A stretch of 64,000 nt of DNA from Cryobacterium psychrotolerans (GTDB lineage: Bacteria > Actinomycetota > Actinomycetes > Actinomycetales > Microbacteriaceae), in the NCBI RefSeq assembly GCF_900101115.1, contig NZ_FNFU01000002.1, forward strand, positions 84,679 through 148,678. Reading direction: 5' to 3'. Under the pieces are notes generated by a model. The model was not told the origin of the DNA and searched no databases. It was given only the letters and a program-made list of their open reading frames with translations. Shown here piece by piece: positions 42,467 to 51,136 of this stretch (positions within the stretch are counted from its first letter, which is position 1; every line of letters begins with the position of its first letter). The translations under genes were made by a program, and so were the position numbers.

Positions 42467-43509
42467 CGGAACCTGTTGACGGCGGAGCCGGCGAGCGTGG
42501 TGAGCGTGCCGCGCAGTTGGGCTGGGATGAGGGGAGTGTCCAGTGCCTCCACGGCCTTCGCCGCGTGGTCCCGGGCCAGGTCGCCCACCGCCTGTAGGGC
42601 TCCGCAGGCGCGGATGTGGTCCCTGACCACATCGGCTTCCGGCGCGCTCAGGTCGGCTTTGCCGATGTACGGCGCGATCGCCGGCCACGCCGTCGTCGCG
42701 CCGGCATGGGCGATCAGGGCGGTCTGCTTGCCCTCGCGCAGGTCGGCGACGACGCTCTTGCCGGTCCTGGCCGGGTCGCCGAAGACGCCGAGGATGTCAT
42801 CGGTGAGTTGGAACGCCACGCCCACCAGGCGTCCGAACCGCCCGAGCACATCGATGGCCGCGTCGGTCGCCCCGGACAGGACCGCCCCGGCCTGGAGCGG
42901 CGCCTCGAAGGAGTAGACGGCCGTCTTCTGCTCGAGTGTCGCGAGCACCTCGGCGACGCCGAGCGGCTGGGGCCTGGCTGCGTTCGTCACATCGGCGAGC
43001 TCCCCGGCGGCGGAGACGAAGACCGCGCGATCGAGCAGGTCGAGCAGTCTCATCCGCCGGCCGGCTTCGACGGGCAGCCGGGCCAGGATGCGATGGGCCT
43101 CGCTGAGCGCGAGATCCCCGGCGAGAATGGACGCCGTCACCGCCCAGGCGCCGGCCTGACCGCTCTCGGCTCCGTGGGCGAGGGCCCGGTCGCTGAACCG
43201 GCCGGCGATGTTCGCGATGCCCCTCCGGGCCAGATCTCGGTCGATCACGTCGTCGTGGATCAGGAAGGCCGTGTGCAGCAGTTCGAAGCTCACCGCGACG
43301 GGGGTGACGAGGGCGAGGTCCCGACCCCCGAATCCGGCGTACGCGGCCAGGACCATCGCCGGGCGCACGCGTTTGCCGCCCGTGCTGGCTTGCTCGAGGC
43401 AGTCCCAGAGGGCAACGTAATGGTCGCCGTAGTCGCTCGCGCGGAGCCGTGCGGCCGCGAAGTAGCGCTGGAGTTCCGTCTCGACTCCCGCTGTGGCGAT
43501 CTCACGCAC
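42463..43509 (-). CDS. crtE: Geranylgeranyl diphosphate synthase CrtE
   Basis: A 348-residue trans-prenyltransferase that makes C20 GGPP for phytoene synthesis. The first Asp-rich motif DDVIDRD lies in LLHTAFLIHDDVIDRDLARRG, preceded by GGKRVRPAMVLAAYAGFGG. The second motif is QLTDDILGVFGD. The GTG at 43509 overlaps idi by 8 bases and was chosen because a longer frame lacks a ribosome site. Similar in size to corynebacterial CrtE. Confidence 0.94.
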   Translation of the reverse strand: MREIATAGVETELQRYFAAARLRASDYGDHYVALWDCLEQASTGGKRVRPAMVLAAYAGFGGRDLALVTPVAVSFELLHTAFLIHDDVIDRDLARRGIANIAGRFSDRALAHGAESGQAGAWAVTASILAGDLALSEAHRILARLPVEAGRRMRLLDLLDRAVFVSAAGELADVTNAARPQPLGVAEVLATLEQKTAVYSFEAPLQAGAVLSGATDAAIDVLGRFGRLVGVAFQLTDDILGVFGDPARTGKSVVADLREGKQTALIAHAGATTAWPAIAPYIGKADLSAPEADVVRDHIRACGALQAVGDLARDHAAKAVEALDTPLIPAQLRGTLTTLAGSAVNRFR

Positions 43510-44041
43510 GGAAACGATCCAACTCCTGCACCTGCAGGACCAGCCAGGGGCTGAACGCCCACGGTGCGTCGCGCACGGCACCGCGCAGGGTGGTTGGATC
43601 CGCCCAGCGGTACTCCATCACCTCGCGCGGGTTCGGCTCGGGTTCGGCCGAGGTCGTGGCCACATAGACCGGGCAGAGTTCGTTTTCCACCGTGCCGAAG
43701 CTGTCGGTCGCCCGGTAGCGGAACAGGGGGAGGGCGACGGAGATGGCGCTGATATCCAGGCCGAGTTCGAAGCGCGCTCGCCGCGTGACCGCCGCCGTGA
43801 GCGGTTCGGCCGGCAGCGGATGCCCGCAGAAGGAGTTGGTCCACACGCCGGGCCAGGCCTTCTTGCCGAGCGCGCGCCGGGTCATCAGCACCTCGCCGAG
43901 GTCGTTGAAGACGTAGCAGGAGAAGGCCAGATGGAACGACGTGTCCGCGCCGTGGACGCTCTCCTTCGGCGCCGTGCCGATCTCACGCCCATCCTGGTCG
44001 AGCAGGATGACGTGTTCCACGAGTGTGTCTGCGGTCTGCAC
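43502..44041 (-). CDS. idi: Isopentenyl-diphosphate delta-isomerase, type I
   Basis: A 179-residue Nudix-fold isomerase that converts IPP to DMAPP and so feeds crtE and the elongase. The catalytic Cys is in TNSFCGHP, followed by TRRARFELGLDI, where the Glu/metal region lies; FHLAFSCYVFNDLGEVLMTRRALGKKAWPGVW matches the family. GTG at 44041 was chosen because AGGGAG lies 8-9 bases upstream; a TTG further up lacks this. First gene of the pigment operon, facing the MarR gene across 82 bases. Confidence 0.94.
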   Translation of the reverse strand: MQTADTLVEHVILLDQDGREIGTAPKESVHGADTSFHLAFSCYVFNDLGEVLMTRRALGKKAWPGVWTNSFCGHPLPAEPLTAAVTRRARFELGLDISAISVALPLFRYRATDSFGTVENELCPVYVATTSAEPEPNPREVMEYRWADPTTLRGAVRDAPWAFSPWLVLQVQELDRFRA

Positions 44042-44085
44042 GGCCGTACTCCCTCTTCTGTCGGCCAAGATACCCGAAAAAGTAC

Positions 44086-44115
44086 CTAACCAAGTTAGCG
44101 ATAGGTCACGTTAGC
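44086..44115. promoter_or_regulatory. Probable CrtR-type operator between idi and marR
   Basis: CTAAC (44086-44090) and GTTAG (44094-44098) form a palindrome with CAA between, and a third GTTAG follows at 44110-44114. The cluster lies in the middle of the idi-marR gap. A minus-strand promoter-like pair (CTTGGT, 16 bases, TATCTT) overlaps it, so a repressor here would block the pigment operon. Confidence 0.55.
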
Positions 44116-44123
44116 ATTTGGCC

Positions 44124-44678
44124 ATGCCTGAACGAAAAGAACCGGAAGAGCCATCGGCATCATTTTGGTATCGGGCCGACGATGACGAGGTCGTCCGCGC
44201 CATGCGCGTGCTCGAGTCCCTGCGCCGCTTTCGCGCCGCCGACAGCGCCATGCGTCACCGCACCCAGGCCGAGATGGACATGAACGAGACCGACCTCCTG
44301 GCCATCCGGCACCTGATCGCCGCGGAGGCACGGGGGAGCGCCGTCGGCCCGAAGGATCTCAGCGCGGTGCTGGGTATTTCGTCCGCGGCGACGGCGAAGC
44401 TGCTGTCCCGGCTCGTCGAATCCGGCCACATCCGGCGGGAGCCTCACCCGAGCGATCGCCGGGCTCAGCTGCTCCACGCGACGCCTGGCGCGCACAGGGA
44501 GGTGCGGGCGACGCTCTCGGCGATGCACGGGCGGATGCTGGACGTCGCCGAGGGTCTCAGCGTCGCCCAGCAGAAGGCCGTCATCCATTTTCTGGACACG
44601 CTCAGCCTTGCCGTGTCCGCGCCCGTCGTCACCCCGCGGACTCCTGGCCGCGGGCCAGCGCCTACGCTGGAACGGTGA
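44124..44678 (+). CDS. MarR-family regulator, CrtR-like
   Basis: A 184-residue winged-helix protein. The MarR core is seen at residues 55-125: METDLLAIRHLIAAE-like start, then LSAVLGISSAATAKLLSRLVESGHIRREPHPSDRRAQLLHAT, including the wing with DRR. It is divergent from idi-crtE, as crtR is from crtE in Corynebacterium, where CrtR represses the operon and is released by GGPP. That role is inferred here by synteny. The ATG at 44124 has no clear ribosome site. The stop overlaps the apt GTG by 4 bases. Confidence 0.85.
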   Translation: MPERKEPEEPSASFWYRADDDEVVRAMRVLESLRRFRAADSAMRHRTQAEMDMNETDLLAIRHLIAAEARGSAVGPKDLSAVLGISSAATAKLLSRLVESGHIRREPHPSDRRAQLLHATPGAHREVRATLSAMHGRMLDVAEGLSVAQQKAVIHFLDTLSLAVSAPVVTPRTPGRGPAPTLER

Positions 44679-45202
44679 CTTCTCCCGCCGCCGCGCACGT
44701 TCGCTCCCTCCTCGCCTCGTACCCCGACTTCCCGCAGCCGGGGATCATGTTCCGGGACCTCAACCCGGTTTTCGCCAACGCCGCGGCGTTTCGCAGCATC
44801 GTCGATGAACTCGTCGACGGCCATCACGGCCGATTCGACGCCGTCGCGGGGATCGAGGCGCGCGGCTTCCTGCTCGCGGCGGCCGTCGGTTACGCGGCGG
44901 ATGTGGCCGTGCTGGCCGTCCGCAAGGGCGGCAAGCTGCCCGGCACCGTCCTGACCGAGGAGTACGACCTCGAGTATGGTTCGGCCCGGCTGGAACTCGA
45001 GGTGGGCCAGCTGCCGGCCGGTTCCCGTGTGCTCGTGCTCGACGACGTCCTGGCCACGGGGGGCACCGTCGCGGCGACGTCGCGCCTGATCGAGCGCGCG
45101 GGGTACGTCCTGGCCGGCGTGGGCGTCGTGGTGGAGCTCACGGATCTGGCCGGCCGAAGCCGACTCGGCGATGCGAGCGTGCACGCAGTCGTCTCGATCT
45201 GA
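44675..45202 (+). CDS. apt: Adenine phosphoribosyltransferase
   Basis: A 175-residue type I PRTase that salvages adenine with PRPP to AMP. The PRPP loop VLVLDDVLATGGTVAA is complete. YPDFPQPGIMFRDLNPVF is the Apt-specific start, and IEARGFLLAAAVGYA and VRKGGKLPG are also diagnostic. GTG start coupled to the MarR gene, although the functions are unrelated. Confidence 0.95.
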   Translation: MTSPAAAHVRSLLASYPDFPQPGIMFRDLNPVFANAAAFRSIVDELVDGHHGRFDAVAGIEARGFLLAAAVGYAADVAVLAVRKGGKLPGTVLTEEYDLEYGSARLELEVGQLPAGSRVLVLDDVLATGGTVAATSRLIERAGYVLAGVGVVVELTDLAGRSRLGDASVHAVVSI

Positions 45203-45243
45203 CCGCTCAGCGAGCCGGGCATCCGGTGAGGCATGCTTGAAGC

Positions 45244-45693
45244 ATGAGCGGCAGCGGCGACAACTGGGTCTACGCGCCCGACGGCGCCAGGTTCTGGGGC
45301 CGCTTCGGGGCCGCGGGCCTGTTGGTGCACCACCACGAGCTCGGGGTTCTGCTGCAACATCGGGCAGTCTGGAGCCACTTCGGCGGCTCCTGGGGTCTCC
45401 CGGGCGGCGCGCGCCACGAACACGAAACCGCGTTGGAAGCCGCCATTCGCGAGGCGGAGGAAGAGGCCGGTGTCCCGGCCCACCTGCTGCGCGTGCGGTT
45501 CACCTCGGTGCTCGACCTCGGCTTCTGGTCGTACACGACGGTCGTCGTGCGCGCGACGGCGCGCTTCGAACCGGTGATCAGCGACCAGGAGAGCATCGCG
45601 CTGCGCTGGGTTGCCGTCCCCGACGTCGACGAGCTGCCGTTGCATCCCGGTTTCGCCGAGAGCTGGCCGCGGATTCGGGCCCGGCTCGAGTAG
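45244..45693 (+). CDS. Nudix hydrolase
   Basis: A 149-residue Nudix-fold hydrolase. The Nudix box GGARHEHETALEAAIREAEEEAGV fits GX5EX7REUXEEXGU exactly, near residue 60. The front half has GLLVHHHELGVLLQHRAVWSHFGGSWGLPGG, a pattern of NTP or nucleoside-diphosphate-derivative pyrophosphatases. The substrate cannot be named. It has its own start 41 bases after apt. Confidence 0.9.
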   Translation: MSGSGDNWVYAPDGARFWGRFGAAGLLVHHHELGVLLQHRAVWSHFGGSWGLPGGARHEHETALEAAIREAEEEAGVPAHLLRVRFTSVLDLGFWSYTTVVVRATARFEPVISDQESIALRWVAVPDVDELPLHPGFAESWPRIRARLE

Positions 45694-45710
45694 CGGGCAA
45701 GACAGGCGCC

Positions 45711-48185
45711 TCACCCCGGTGCCGGCTCTTCCCGCACGACATCCGCGGGGGACTTTTCCGGCCGCCAGCCTCGCCACGACGGTTGCCGCAGCCGCCCTGA
45801 GGACGTCCACTCGGCAAACTCGACCTCCCCGACCAGGACCGGCCGCACCCAGGTGGCGCCCCGCGCGTCGATCGGCGGCACGTCGGCGAACGGGCTCGTG
45901 CTGCGCTCGAGCGGGGCCAGGCGCTTCAGCGCATCGGCCAGGTCGCGATCCCGGAATCCGGTGCCCACGCGCCCCACGTAGGCCAGGGAGCCTTCGTGCG
46001 GAATGCCGAGGAGCAGCGCCCCGATGGTGCCCCCGCGGTGACCGTTGCCGGGGCGCCAGCCGCCGATGACGACCTCCTGGCTGCGGTGGTGCTTGAGCTT
46101 GAGCCACGTCCTGGAGCGCCGGCCCGTGCGGTAGTCGCCGTCGAGTTCCTTGGCGATCACCCCCTCGAGGCCGAGGTCGCGGCTGCTCCGGAAGGCCGCG
46201 GCGAAGTCCCCGTCGAACGTGGGCGGCACATGCACGGTCCCGGCGGAGGCCACCGTCTCCTCGAGTGCCCGCCGGCGCTGGGCGTACGGCTCCCGGGTGA
46301 GCGGCTCGCCGCCGCGCTCCAGCAGGTCGAAGACCATGAAATGCACGGGCGTGCCGGCCCTGGCCGCGCGCACGTCCCTGGCCGCGCTCAGCCCCATCCG
46401 GGTCTGCAGGAGGCCGAAATCCGGACGACCGCGGCGATTGAGCGCGACGACCTCCCCGTCGAGCACCGCCGAGTCCGCCCTGACCGCATCGAGGAGCCCT
46501 TCGACGATCTCGGGGTACGCGGCCGTGACGTCGTTGCCGTTCCGGGTGAGAAGACTCACGCTGCGCTCGGTGCCCTCCGTCGACAGGTACGCGATTGCGC
46601 GGATCCCGTCCCACTTCATCTCGAACGACCACTCGTCCTCGTCGCGCAGGTCGCTCGGTGAGCCGAGGGCTGCGAGCATCGGGGAGTACGACCGCCCGCG
46701 AGCGGCCAGGGTGACGCCGGTGGCGGTGGCGGTGGCGGTGACGTCCACGGTCGCGGTAGCGGCTGCCTGGGCGGTGGCGCCGACGGCCCGCCTGGGGGGC
46801 GTCGCGGCCTTCATCAGGTGGATCAGCCAGTTCTTGTCACCACCGTCCCGGCCGGTGCGGATGAGGGCGATCCGGCGCGGCTCGCCGAGCCCGCCCCCCG
46901 GCTCGCCGCGGAGCGTCGCGATCACCTCGTCGTCGCGCCACTTCTCCAGTTCGTACTCGCCGCGGTCCCAGATCGTGACCTCGCCGGCCCCGTATTCCCC
47001 GGCCGGAATGGTCCCCTCGAACGAGCCGTATTCCAGCGGGTGGTCTTCGGTGTGCACGGCGAGGTGGTTCCGGGCCGGGTCGGTCGGCACGCCCTTCGGC
47101 AGCGCCCAGGAGACGAGCACCCCGTCGCGTTCGAGCCGCAGGTCGTGGTGCAGCCGGCGCGCGTGGTGCTCCTGGATCACGAAGGTCCGGCCGGAGGATG
47201 CCGCGGCGGGGGCCTCCGGAACAGGCTCGGGTGTCCTGGCCCGGTTGCGTTTGCCCCGGTAGGCCGCCAGCTTGTCCTCGTCGTCCGGTGCCGCCGGCGC
47301 ACCGAGCAACTCCTCGAGCGGATCCCGGCGATGCTTCATCCGGGCGATGACCTGTTCGAGATCGAGCTGCTCGAGCTGCGGTGACGCCAGCTCGCGCCAG
47401 GTGCGGGGCGCGGCGACCATCGGGCGGAACGTCCCCCGCAGCGAGTAGGGCGTGATCGTCGTCTTCGCCGCGCTGTTCTGGCTCCAGTCCACCAGCACCT
47501 TGCCTGCGCGGCGGGCGATCTTCATGTCGCTGACGATGAGGTCCGGGTGGTCGGCCTCCAGCGCCCTGGCCAGCTCGTGCGCCACCCGGGACACCTCGTC
47601 CGAGGTGTGGCTGAGGTCGAGCGCGGCGTAGAGATGGATGCCTTTGCTCCCGCTCGTCACCGGCATCGGGTCGAGATTCATGTCGCGCAGGATGACTCGG
47701 GCCAGCCGGGCGACCTCGGCGCACTCGGCGAGAGTCGCGCCTTCGCCCGGGTCGAGGTCCAGCACGAGTCGGTCGGGGTTCCTCGGCTGGCCGCCCCGGC
47801 CGAACTGCCACTGCGGGACGTGGATTTCGAGCGCGGCCATCTGGGCCAGCCAGGTCAGCGTGGCCAGGTCATTGACCAGCGGATAATCCACGGCGCGGTC
47901 GGTGTGCAGGAGGCGCCCGCGCTTGACCCAGTCGGGCGTGGCGGCCGGGAGGTTCTTCTCGAAGAACATCTGCCCCGGCTCGCCTGGCGTTCCTACGCCG
48001 TGCACCCAGCGCTTGCGAGTGGCGGGGCGGTTCCGTGCGTGGGAGATCAGCAGGTCGGCCACGGCGGCGTAGTAGCCGAGGACATCCGCCTTGGTGGTAC
48101 CGGTTTCGGGGTACAGCACCTTGGCGAGGTTGGTCAGTTTGATCCGCCGACTACCGACGAGCACGACCTGCGTGGTCTCGGCCAT
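45711..48185 (-). CDS. ligD: ATP-dependent DNA ligase D (polymerase-phosphoesterase-ligase)
   Basis: An 824-residue LigD that repairs double-strand breaks with Ku by non-homologous end joining. Domain order is polymerase (about 1-270, with LVLDLDPGEG and KIARRAGKVLVDW), 3'-phosphoesterase (about 325-440, with FVIQEHHARRLHHDLRLE and PAGEYGAGEVTIWDRG), then ligase (about 500-824). The catalytic Lys524 is in EMKWDG. This is the mycobacterial order. A low-complexity Ala/Thr/Val linker separates the last two domains. It is divergent from ku with 68 bases between starts. Confidence 0.95.
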   Translation of the reverse strand: MAETTQVVLVGSRRIKLTNLAKVLYPETGTTKADVLGYYAAVADLLISHARNRPATRKRWVHGVGTPGEPGQMFFEKNLPAATPDWVKRGRLLHTDRAVDYPLVNDLATLTWLAQMAALEIHVPQWQFGRGGQPRNPDRLVLDLDPGEGATLAECAEVARLARVILRDMNLDPMPVTSGSKGIHLYAALDLSHTSDEVSRVAHELARALEADHPDLIVSDMKIARRAGKVLVDWSQNSAAKTTITPYSLRGTFRPMVAAPRTWRELASPQLEQLDLEQVIARMKHRRDPLEELLGAPAAPDDEDKLAAYRGKRNRARTPEPVPEAPAAASSGRTFVIQEHHARRLHHDLRLERDGVLVSWALPKGVPTDPARNHLAVHTEDHPLEYGSFEGTIPAGEYGAGEVTIWDRGEYELEKWRDDEVIATLRGEPGGGLGEPRRIALIRTGRDGGDKNWLIHLMKAATPPRRAVGATAQAAATATVDVTATATATGVTLAARGRSYSPMLAALGSPSDLRDEDEWSFEMKWDGIRAIAYLSTEGTERSVSLLTRNGNDVTAAYPEIVEGLLDAVRADSAVLDGEVVALNRRGRPDFGLLQTRMGLSAARDVRAARAGTPVHFMVFDLLERGGEPLTREPYAQRRRALEETVASAGTVHVPPTFDGDFAAAFRSSRDLGLEGVIAKELDGDYRTGRRSRTWLKLKHHRSQEVVIGGWRPGNGHRGGTIGALLLGIPHEGSLAYVGRVGTGFRDRDLADALKRLAPLERSTSPFADVPPIDARGATWVRPVLVGEVEFAEWTSSGRLRQPSWRGWRPEKSPADVVREEPAPG
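46720..46740 (-). repeat. Short GTGGCG tandem repeat in ligD
   Basis: Three and a half copies of the hexamer GTGGCG (plus strand) encode the Ala/Thr linker between phosphoesterase and ligase domains. Copy-number changes would alter only linker length. Confidence 0.6.
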
Positions 48186-48220
48186 GCCCTCAGCATGCCC
48201 TTCCGGGCCTGGTGTAGCTA

Positions 48221-48232
48221 GCCCGATCGGGC
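48221..48232. promoter_or_regulatory. 12-base palindrome between ligD and ku
   Basis: GCCCGATCGGGC is a perfect palindrome in the 68-base divergent gap, 22 bases before the ku ATG. It could be an operator shared by both end-joining genes. Weak evidence, because short GC palindromes are common in this genome. Confidence 0.3.
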
Positions 48233-48253
48233 CTTGCGGTGTGTACTGGATTC

Positions 48254-49120
48254 ATGAGATCGATCTGGAAGGGTGCGATCACCTTCGGTCTGGTCAACGT
48301 GCCGGTCAAGGTCTACAGCGCCACGGAAGACCACGACATCGCGCTGCACCAGGTGCACGACACCGACGGCGGGCGCATCAAGTACCAGCGGCGCTGCGAA
48401 GTCTGCGGCCGCGTCGTGGACTATGCGCACATTGCGAAGGCATTCGATGACGGCGACAAGACGGTGATCCTGACCGAGGAAGACATCAAATCCCTGCCGG
48501 AGGAGAGGAGCCGCGACATCGACGTGGTCGAGTTCGTACCGACCGAGCAGCTCGACCCGATCATGTTCGAGCGAAGTTACTACCTCGAGCCGGACGGCAA
48601 ATCCTCCAAGGCCTACGTGCTCCTCCGGCAAACGCTCGAAGCGACCGACCGCACGGCGATCGTGCACTTCGCGCTCCGGCAGAAGTCCCGCCTCGGCGCC
48701 CTGCGCGTGCGCGGCGACGTCCTGCTGCTGCAGTCACTGCTCTGGGGCGATGAGATCCGCCAGGCGAGCTTCCCGGCACTGGAGCAGAAGGTCGCGATCT
48801 CCGGCAAGGAACTCGACATGGCAGCGGCGCTCGTCGACTCGTTCTCGTCCGACTTCACCCCCCAGGACTTCACCGACGACTACCAGGAGCACCTGCGCGT
48901 GCTGATCGACGCGAAACTCGCCCAGGGTGACGCGGTCGACACCGCCGCGACCTTCGGCGAGGAGCCCACGGGCGAGGAGGCCGGCGGGGGAGCGGTGCTC
49001 GACCTGATGGAGGCGCTCAAGCGCAGCGTCGAACGCAGCCGCGGACCCGGCAAGAAGGACGATGCCTCCGAGTCCCCGCACACGGGGAAGGGCACGCGCA
49101 GAGCGAAGTCATCGGCGTAG
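48254..49120 (+). CDS. ku: Ku DNA end-binding protein
   Basis: A 288-residue bacterial Ku, a homodimeric ring that threads DNA ends and recruits LigD. MRSIWKGAITFGLVNVPVKVYSATEDHDIALHQVHDTDGGRIKYQRRCEVCGRVV is the standard start. FALRQKSRLGALRV and LVDSFSSDFTPQDFTDDYQEHLRVLIDAKL follow. The C-terminal tail is Lys/Arg-rich (KRSVERSRGPGKKDDA). The ATG starting MRSIWKG was preferred over one five codons earlier. Confidence 0.95.
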   Translation: MRSIWKGAITFGLVNVPVKVYSATEDHDIALHQVHDTDGGRIKYQRRCEVCGRVVDYAHIAKAFDDGDKTVILTEEDIKSLPEERSRDIDVVEFVPTEQLDPIMFERSYYLEPDGKSSKAYVLLRQTLEATDRTAIVHFALRQKSRLGALRVRGDVLLLQSLLWGDEIRQASFPALEQKVAISGKELDMAAALVDSFSSDFTPQDFTDDYQEHLRVLIDAKLAQGDAVDTAATFGEEPTGEEAGGGAVLDLMEALKRSVERSRGPGKKDDASESPHTGKGTRRAKSSA

Positions 49121-49170
49121 ACGGCCGGCGTTCGCCCCGGCCCTGCGGACGATCACTAGACTCGGGAACT

Positions 49171-49788
49171 GTGACAGGGGCAACGGGAAACCAGGTGAGT
49201 ACGAGGGTATGGACGGTACCCAATCTGCTGAGCATGCTGCGCCTGCTTCTCGTTCCCGTCTTCCTGGTGCTGCTCGTCGTCGGGGAAGACGCCTGGGCGC
49301 TCCTGGTGCTGGCGGTCGCCAGCCTCACGGACTTCCTCGATGGCCTCATCGCCCGGAGGTGGGGACTCATCACCCGCCTTGGCCAGCTCCTCGACCCGGC
49401 GGCGGATCGGCTGTACATCTTCGCGGCGCTCCTCGGCCTGGCCTGGCGGGAAGTGGTGCCCTGGTGGTTCGTCGTGCTCGTCGTCGGGCGGGATGTCTTC
49501 ATGCTCGTCCTCGGCGTGATCCTCGCCAACTTCGGCTTCGGTCCGCTCCCGGTGCACCAGCTCGGCAAAGCCGCCACCTTCTGTCTCTTTTACGCCCTGC
49601 CGATGATCATGCTCGGCCAGGCCTTTCCGGACCTTGCCTGGTGGTCCCAACCGGTGGGCTGGGCCTTCGGTCTCTGGGGCGTTTTCCTCTACTGGTGGGC
49701 CGGCGTCATCTACGCCGTCGAAACCGCCCGGGTGATTCGGATCCCGCGTGCCGATCCGGCCTCGCGATCCGATACGCTGGATGTCTAG
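49171..49788 (+). CDS. CDP-alcohol phosphatidyltransferase
   Basis: A 205-residue integral membrane enzyme that joins CDP-diacylglycerol with an alcohol phosphate (for example PgsA making phosphatidylglycerol phosphate). The catalytic motif D54-F-L-D57-G-L-I-A-R, then G71, D75 and D79, fits D-x2-D-G-x2-A-R-x8-G-x3-D-x3-D exactly. Five or six spans follow the TVPNLLSMLRLLLVP start. The alcohol is not determined. A GTG at 49195 is an alternative start. It ends 11 bases before garA. Confidence 0.9.
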   Translation: MTGATGNQVSTRVWTVPNLLSMLRLLLVPVFLVLLVVGEDAWALLVLAVASLTDFLDGLIARRWGLITRLGQLLDPAADRLYIFAALLGLAWREVVPWWFVVLVVGRDVFMLVLGVILANFGFGPLPVHQLGKAATFCLFYALPMIMLGQAFPDLAWWSQPVGWAFGLWGVFLYWWAGVIYAVETARVIRIPRADPASRSDTLDV

Positions 49789-49798
49789 GAGGTCTACG

Positions 49799-50278
49799 GT
49801 GGGCGATTTCGATCAGAAGAACGAACCCGAGCGCAGGCCTGCGCCCGAAAACACCGACACAACGCTGACTTTCAGCCAGGAGTTCGCAGCGCACCTTGCC
49901 GCGATCGACGGTGACGTCACGGCCGAAGAGCAGGAAGCCATCGCGGCACTGCCGTCCGGATCGGCACTTCTCGTCGTTCGTCGGGGCCCCAATTCGGGGG
50001 CACGCTTCCTCCTCGACGCCGATCTCACGAGCGTCGGCCGGCACCCCAACGCCGACATCTTCCTCGATGACGTGACCGTGTCGCGCCGTCACGCAGAGTT
50101 CCTCCGCAGCGGCACGGTCTTCGAGGTGAAAGACCTCGGCTCGCTCAACGGGACCTACTTCGATGGCACGCGGATCGAATCAGCACGCCTGACCGATGGC
50201 TCAGAGGTGCAGGTCGGCAAGTTCCGTCTCACGTTCTACGCCTCGCGGCTCGACCTCGCGCACCTGGCGAGCGAATAG
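49799..50278 (+). CDS. garA: FHA-domain protein GarA/OdhI
   Basis: A 159-residue forkhead-associated protein like GarA (Mycobacterium) and OdhI (Corynebacterium). These slow 2-oxoglutarate dehydrogenase until Ser/Thr kinases phosphorylate them. The N-terminal phospho-site region has Thr21 and Thr22 in NTDTTLTF. The FHA domain holds TSVGRHPNADIFLDDVTVSRRHAEF and DLGSLNGTYFDG, with the R..S.H and N contact residues. A full AGGAGGT ribosome site lies 5 bases before the GTG at 49799. It shares its end with ftsR. Confidence 0.93.
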   Translation: MGDFDQKNEPERRPAPENTDTTLTFSQEFAAHLAAIDGDVTAEEQEAIAALPSGSALLVVRRGPNSGARFLLDADLTSVGRHPNADIFLDDVTVSRRHAEFLRSGTVFEVKDLGSLNGTYFDGTRIESARLTDGSEVQVGKFRLTFYASRLDLAHLASE

Positions 50279-50976
50279 TGCCCGCGACCGCCGCCCGGGC
50301 CAGAAACCCGGGTGCAGCGCCGCTATTGAGCATTGGCCAGGTCCTGGCTCGGTTGACGCCTGAATTCGGCGACCTGACGCCCTCGAAGCTGCGGTTCCTC
50401 GAGGAACAGGGCCTCGTGTCTCCGGCTCGCACCGAATCCGGCTACCGCAAGTTCTGCGCCGGCGACCTCGATCGACTGCGCCTCATTCTCTCCATGCAGC
50501 GCGACTACTACCTGCCGTTGAAGGTCATCCGGAGCTACCTCGACGACCTCGATGCCGGGCTCTCGCCGACGTTGCCCGGCGGCGCCGTGCCCGGCCCGAC
50601 GATGCTGAGCGCGATGCGCCGGTTCCAGCGCGACGAATTGGTGCGCGAAGCCGGGGCATCCGCCGCGCTCATGCACGACGCCGTGTCGGCGTCGATCATC
50701 ATCCCGGCCGACTACTACAGCGAAGACGCGCTGCAGGTGCTGCGGGCGCTCGTCGAGTTACAGCGAAGCGGCATCGAACCTCGTCACCTGCGCGGCTTCC
50801 GGGGCGCCGCCGAACGCGAGCTCGGCCTGATCGAAAGCGCCCTTGTGCCGCTGTCCCGCCGCAAGGATCCCTCCAGCCGCGCCAAGGCGGCCGACACGGC
50901 CGTCGAGATCGCCGGCCAGCTGGAGATCATCCGCAGCAGCCTGATTCGCTCCGCACTGGGCCGACTGACGAAGTAG
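50278..50976 (+). CDS. ftsR: MerR-family regulator FtsR
   Basis: A 232-residue MerR-type DNA-binding protein. The first 75 residues contain LSIGQVLARLTPEFGDLTPSKLRFLEEQGLVSPARTESGYRKFCAGDLDRLRLILSMQRDYYLPLKVIRSYL. The neighbour order garA-ftsR-merR is that of Corynebacterium and mycobacteria, where FtsR activates ftsZ and cell division. The C-terminal half (YYSEDALQVLRALVELQRSGIEPRHLRGFRGAAERE) is conserved in this group. The GTG overlaps the garA stop by one base. Confidence 0.87.
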   Translation: MPATAARARNPGAAPLLSIGQVLARLTPEFGDLTPSKLRFLEEQGLVSPARTESGYRKFCAGDLDRLRLILSMQRDYYLPLKVIRSYLDDLDAGLSPTLPGGAVPGPTMLSAMRRFQRDELVREAGASAALMHDAVSASIIIPADYYSEDALQVLRALVELQRSGIEPRHLRGFRGAAERELGLIESALVPLSRRKDPSSRAKAADTAVEIAGQLEIIRSSLIRSALGRLTK

Positions 50977-51046
50977 GCCGTACACTGGAAGACGGCGAGA
51001 GTGGAGAGCGTTTCCGCCCCGGCGCCGACCCTGACTTCGACACGCC

Positions 51047-51062
51047 CCGCCCCTTCGGGCGG
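51047..51062 (+). terminator. Short GC hairpin after ftsR
   Basis: CCGCCC (51047-51052) and GGGCGG (51057-51062) pair around CTTC, with no T run after it. It lies in the 160-base gap between ftsR and the second MerR gene and may slow or end transcription. Confidence 0.4.
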
Positions 51063-51136
51063 ATGGGCGGTCCGGCTCGATAACGTGGACACAGCGATCC
51101 GAATATCGCAGACAAAAACCCTCGAGAGGCGATCGA

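Noticed and set aside
38410..44041. Horizontal transfer of the carotenoid operon.
   Set aside because: Base composition, overlaps and gene order match the surrounding genome and other actinobacteria; no mobile element is near.
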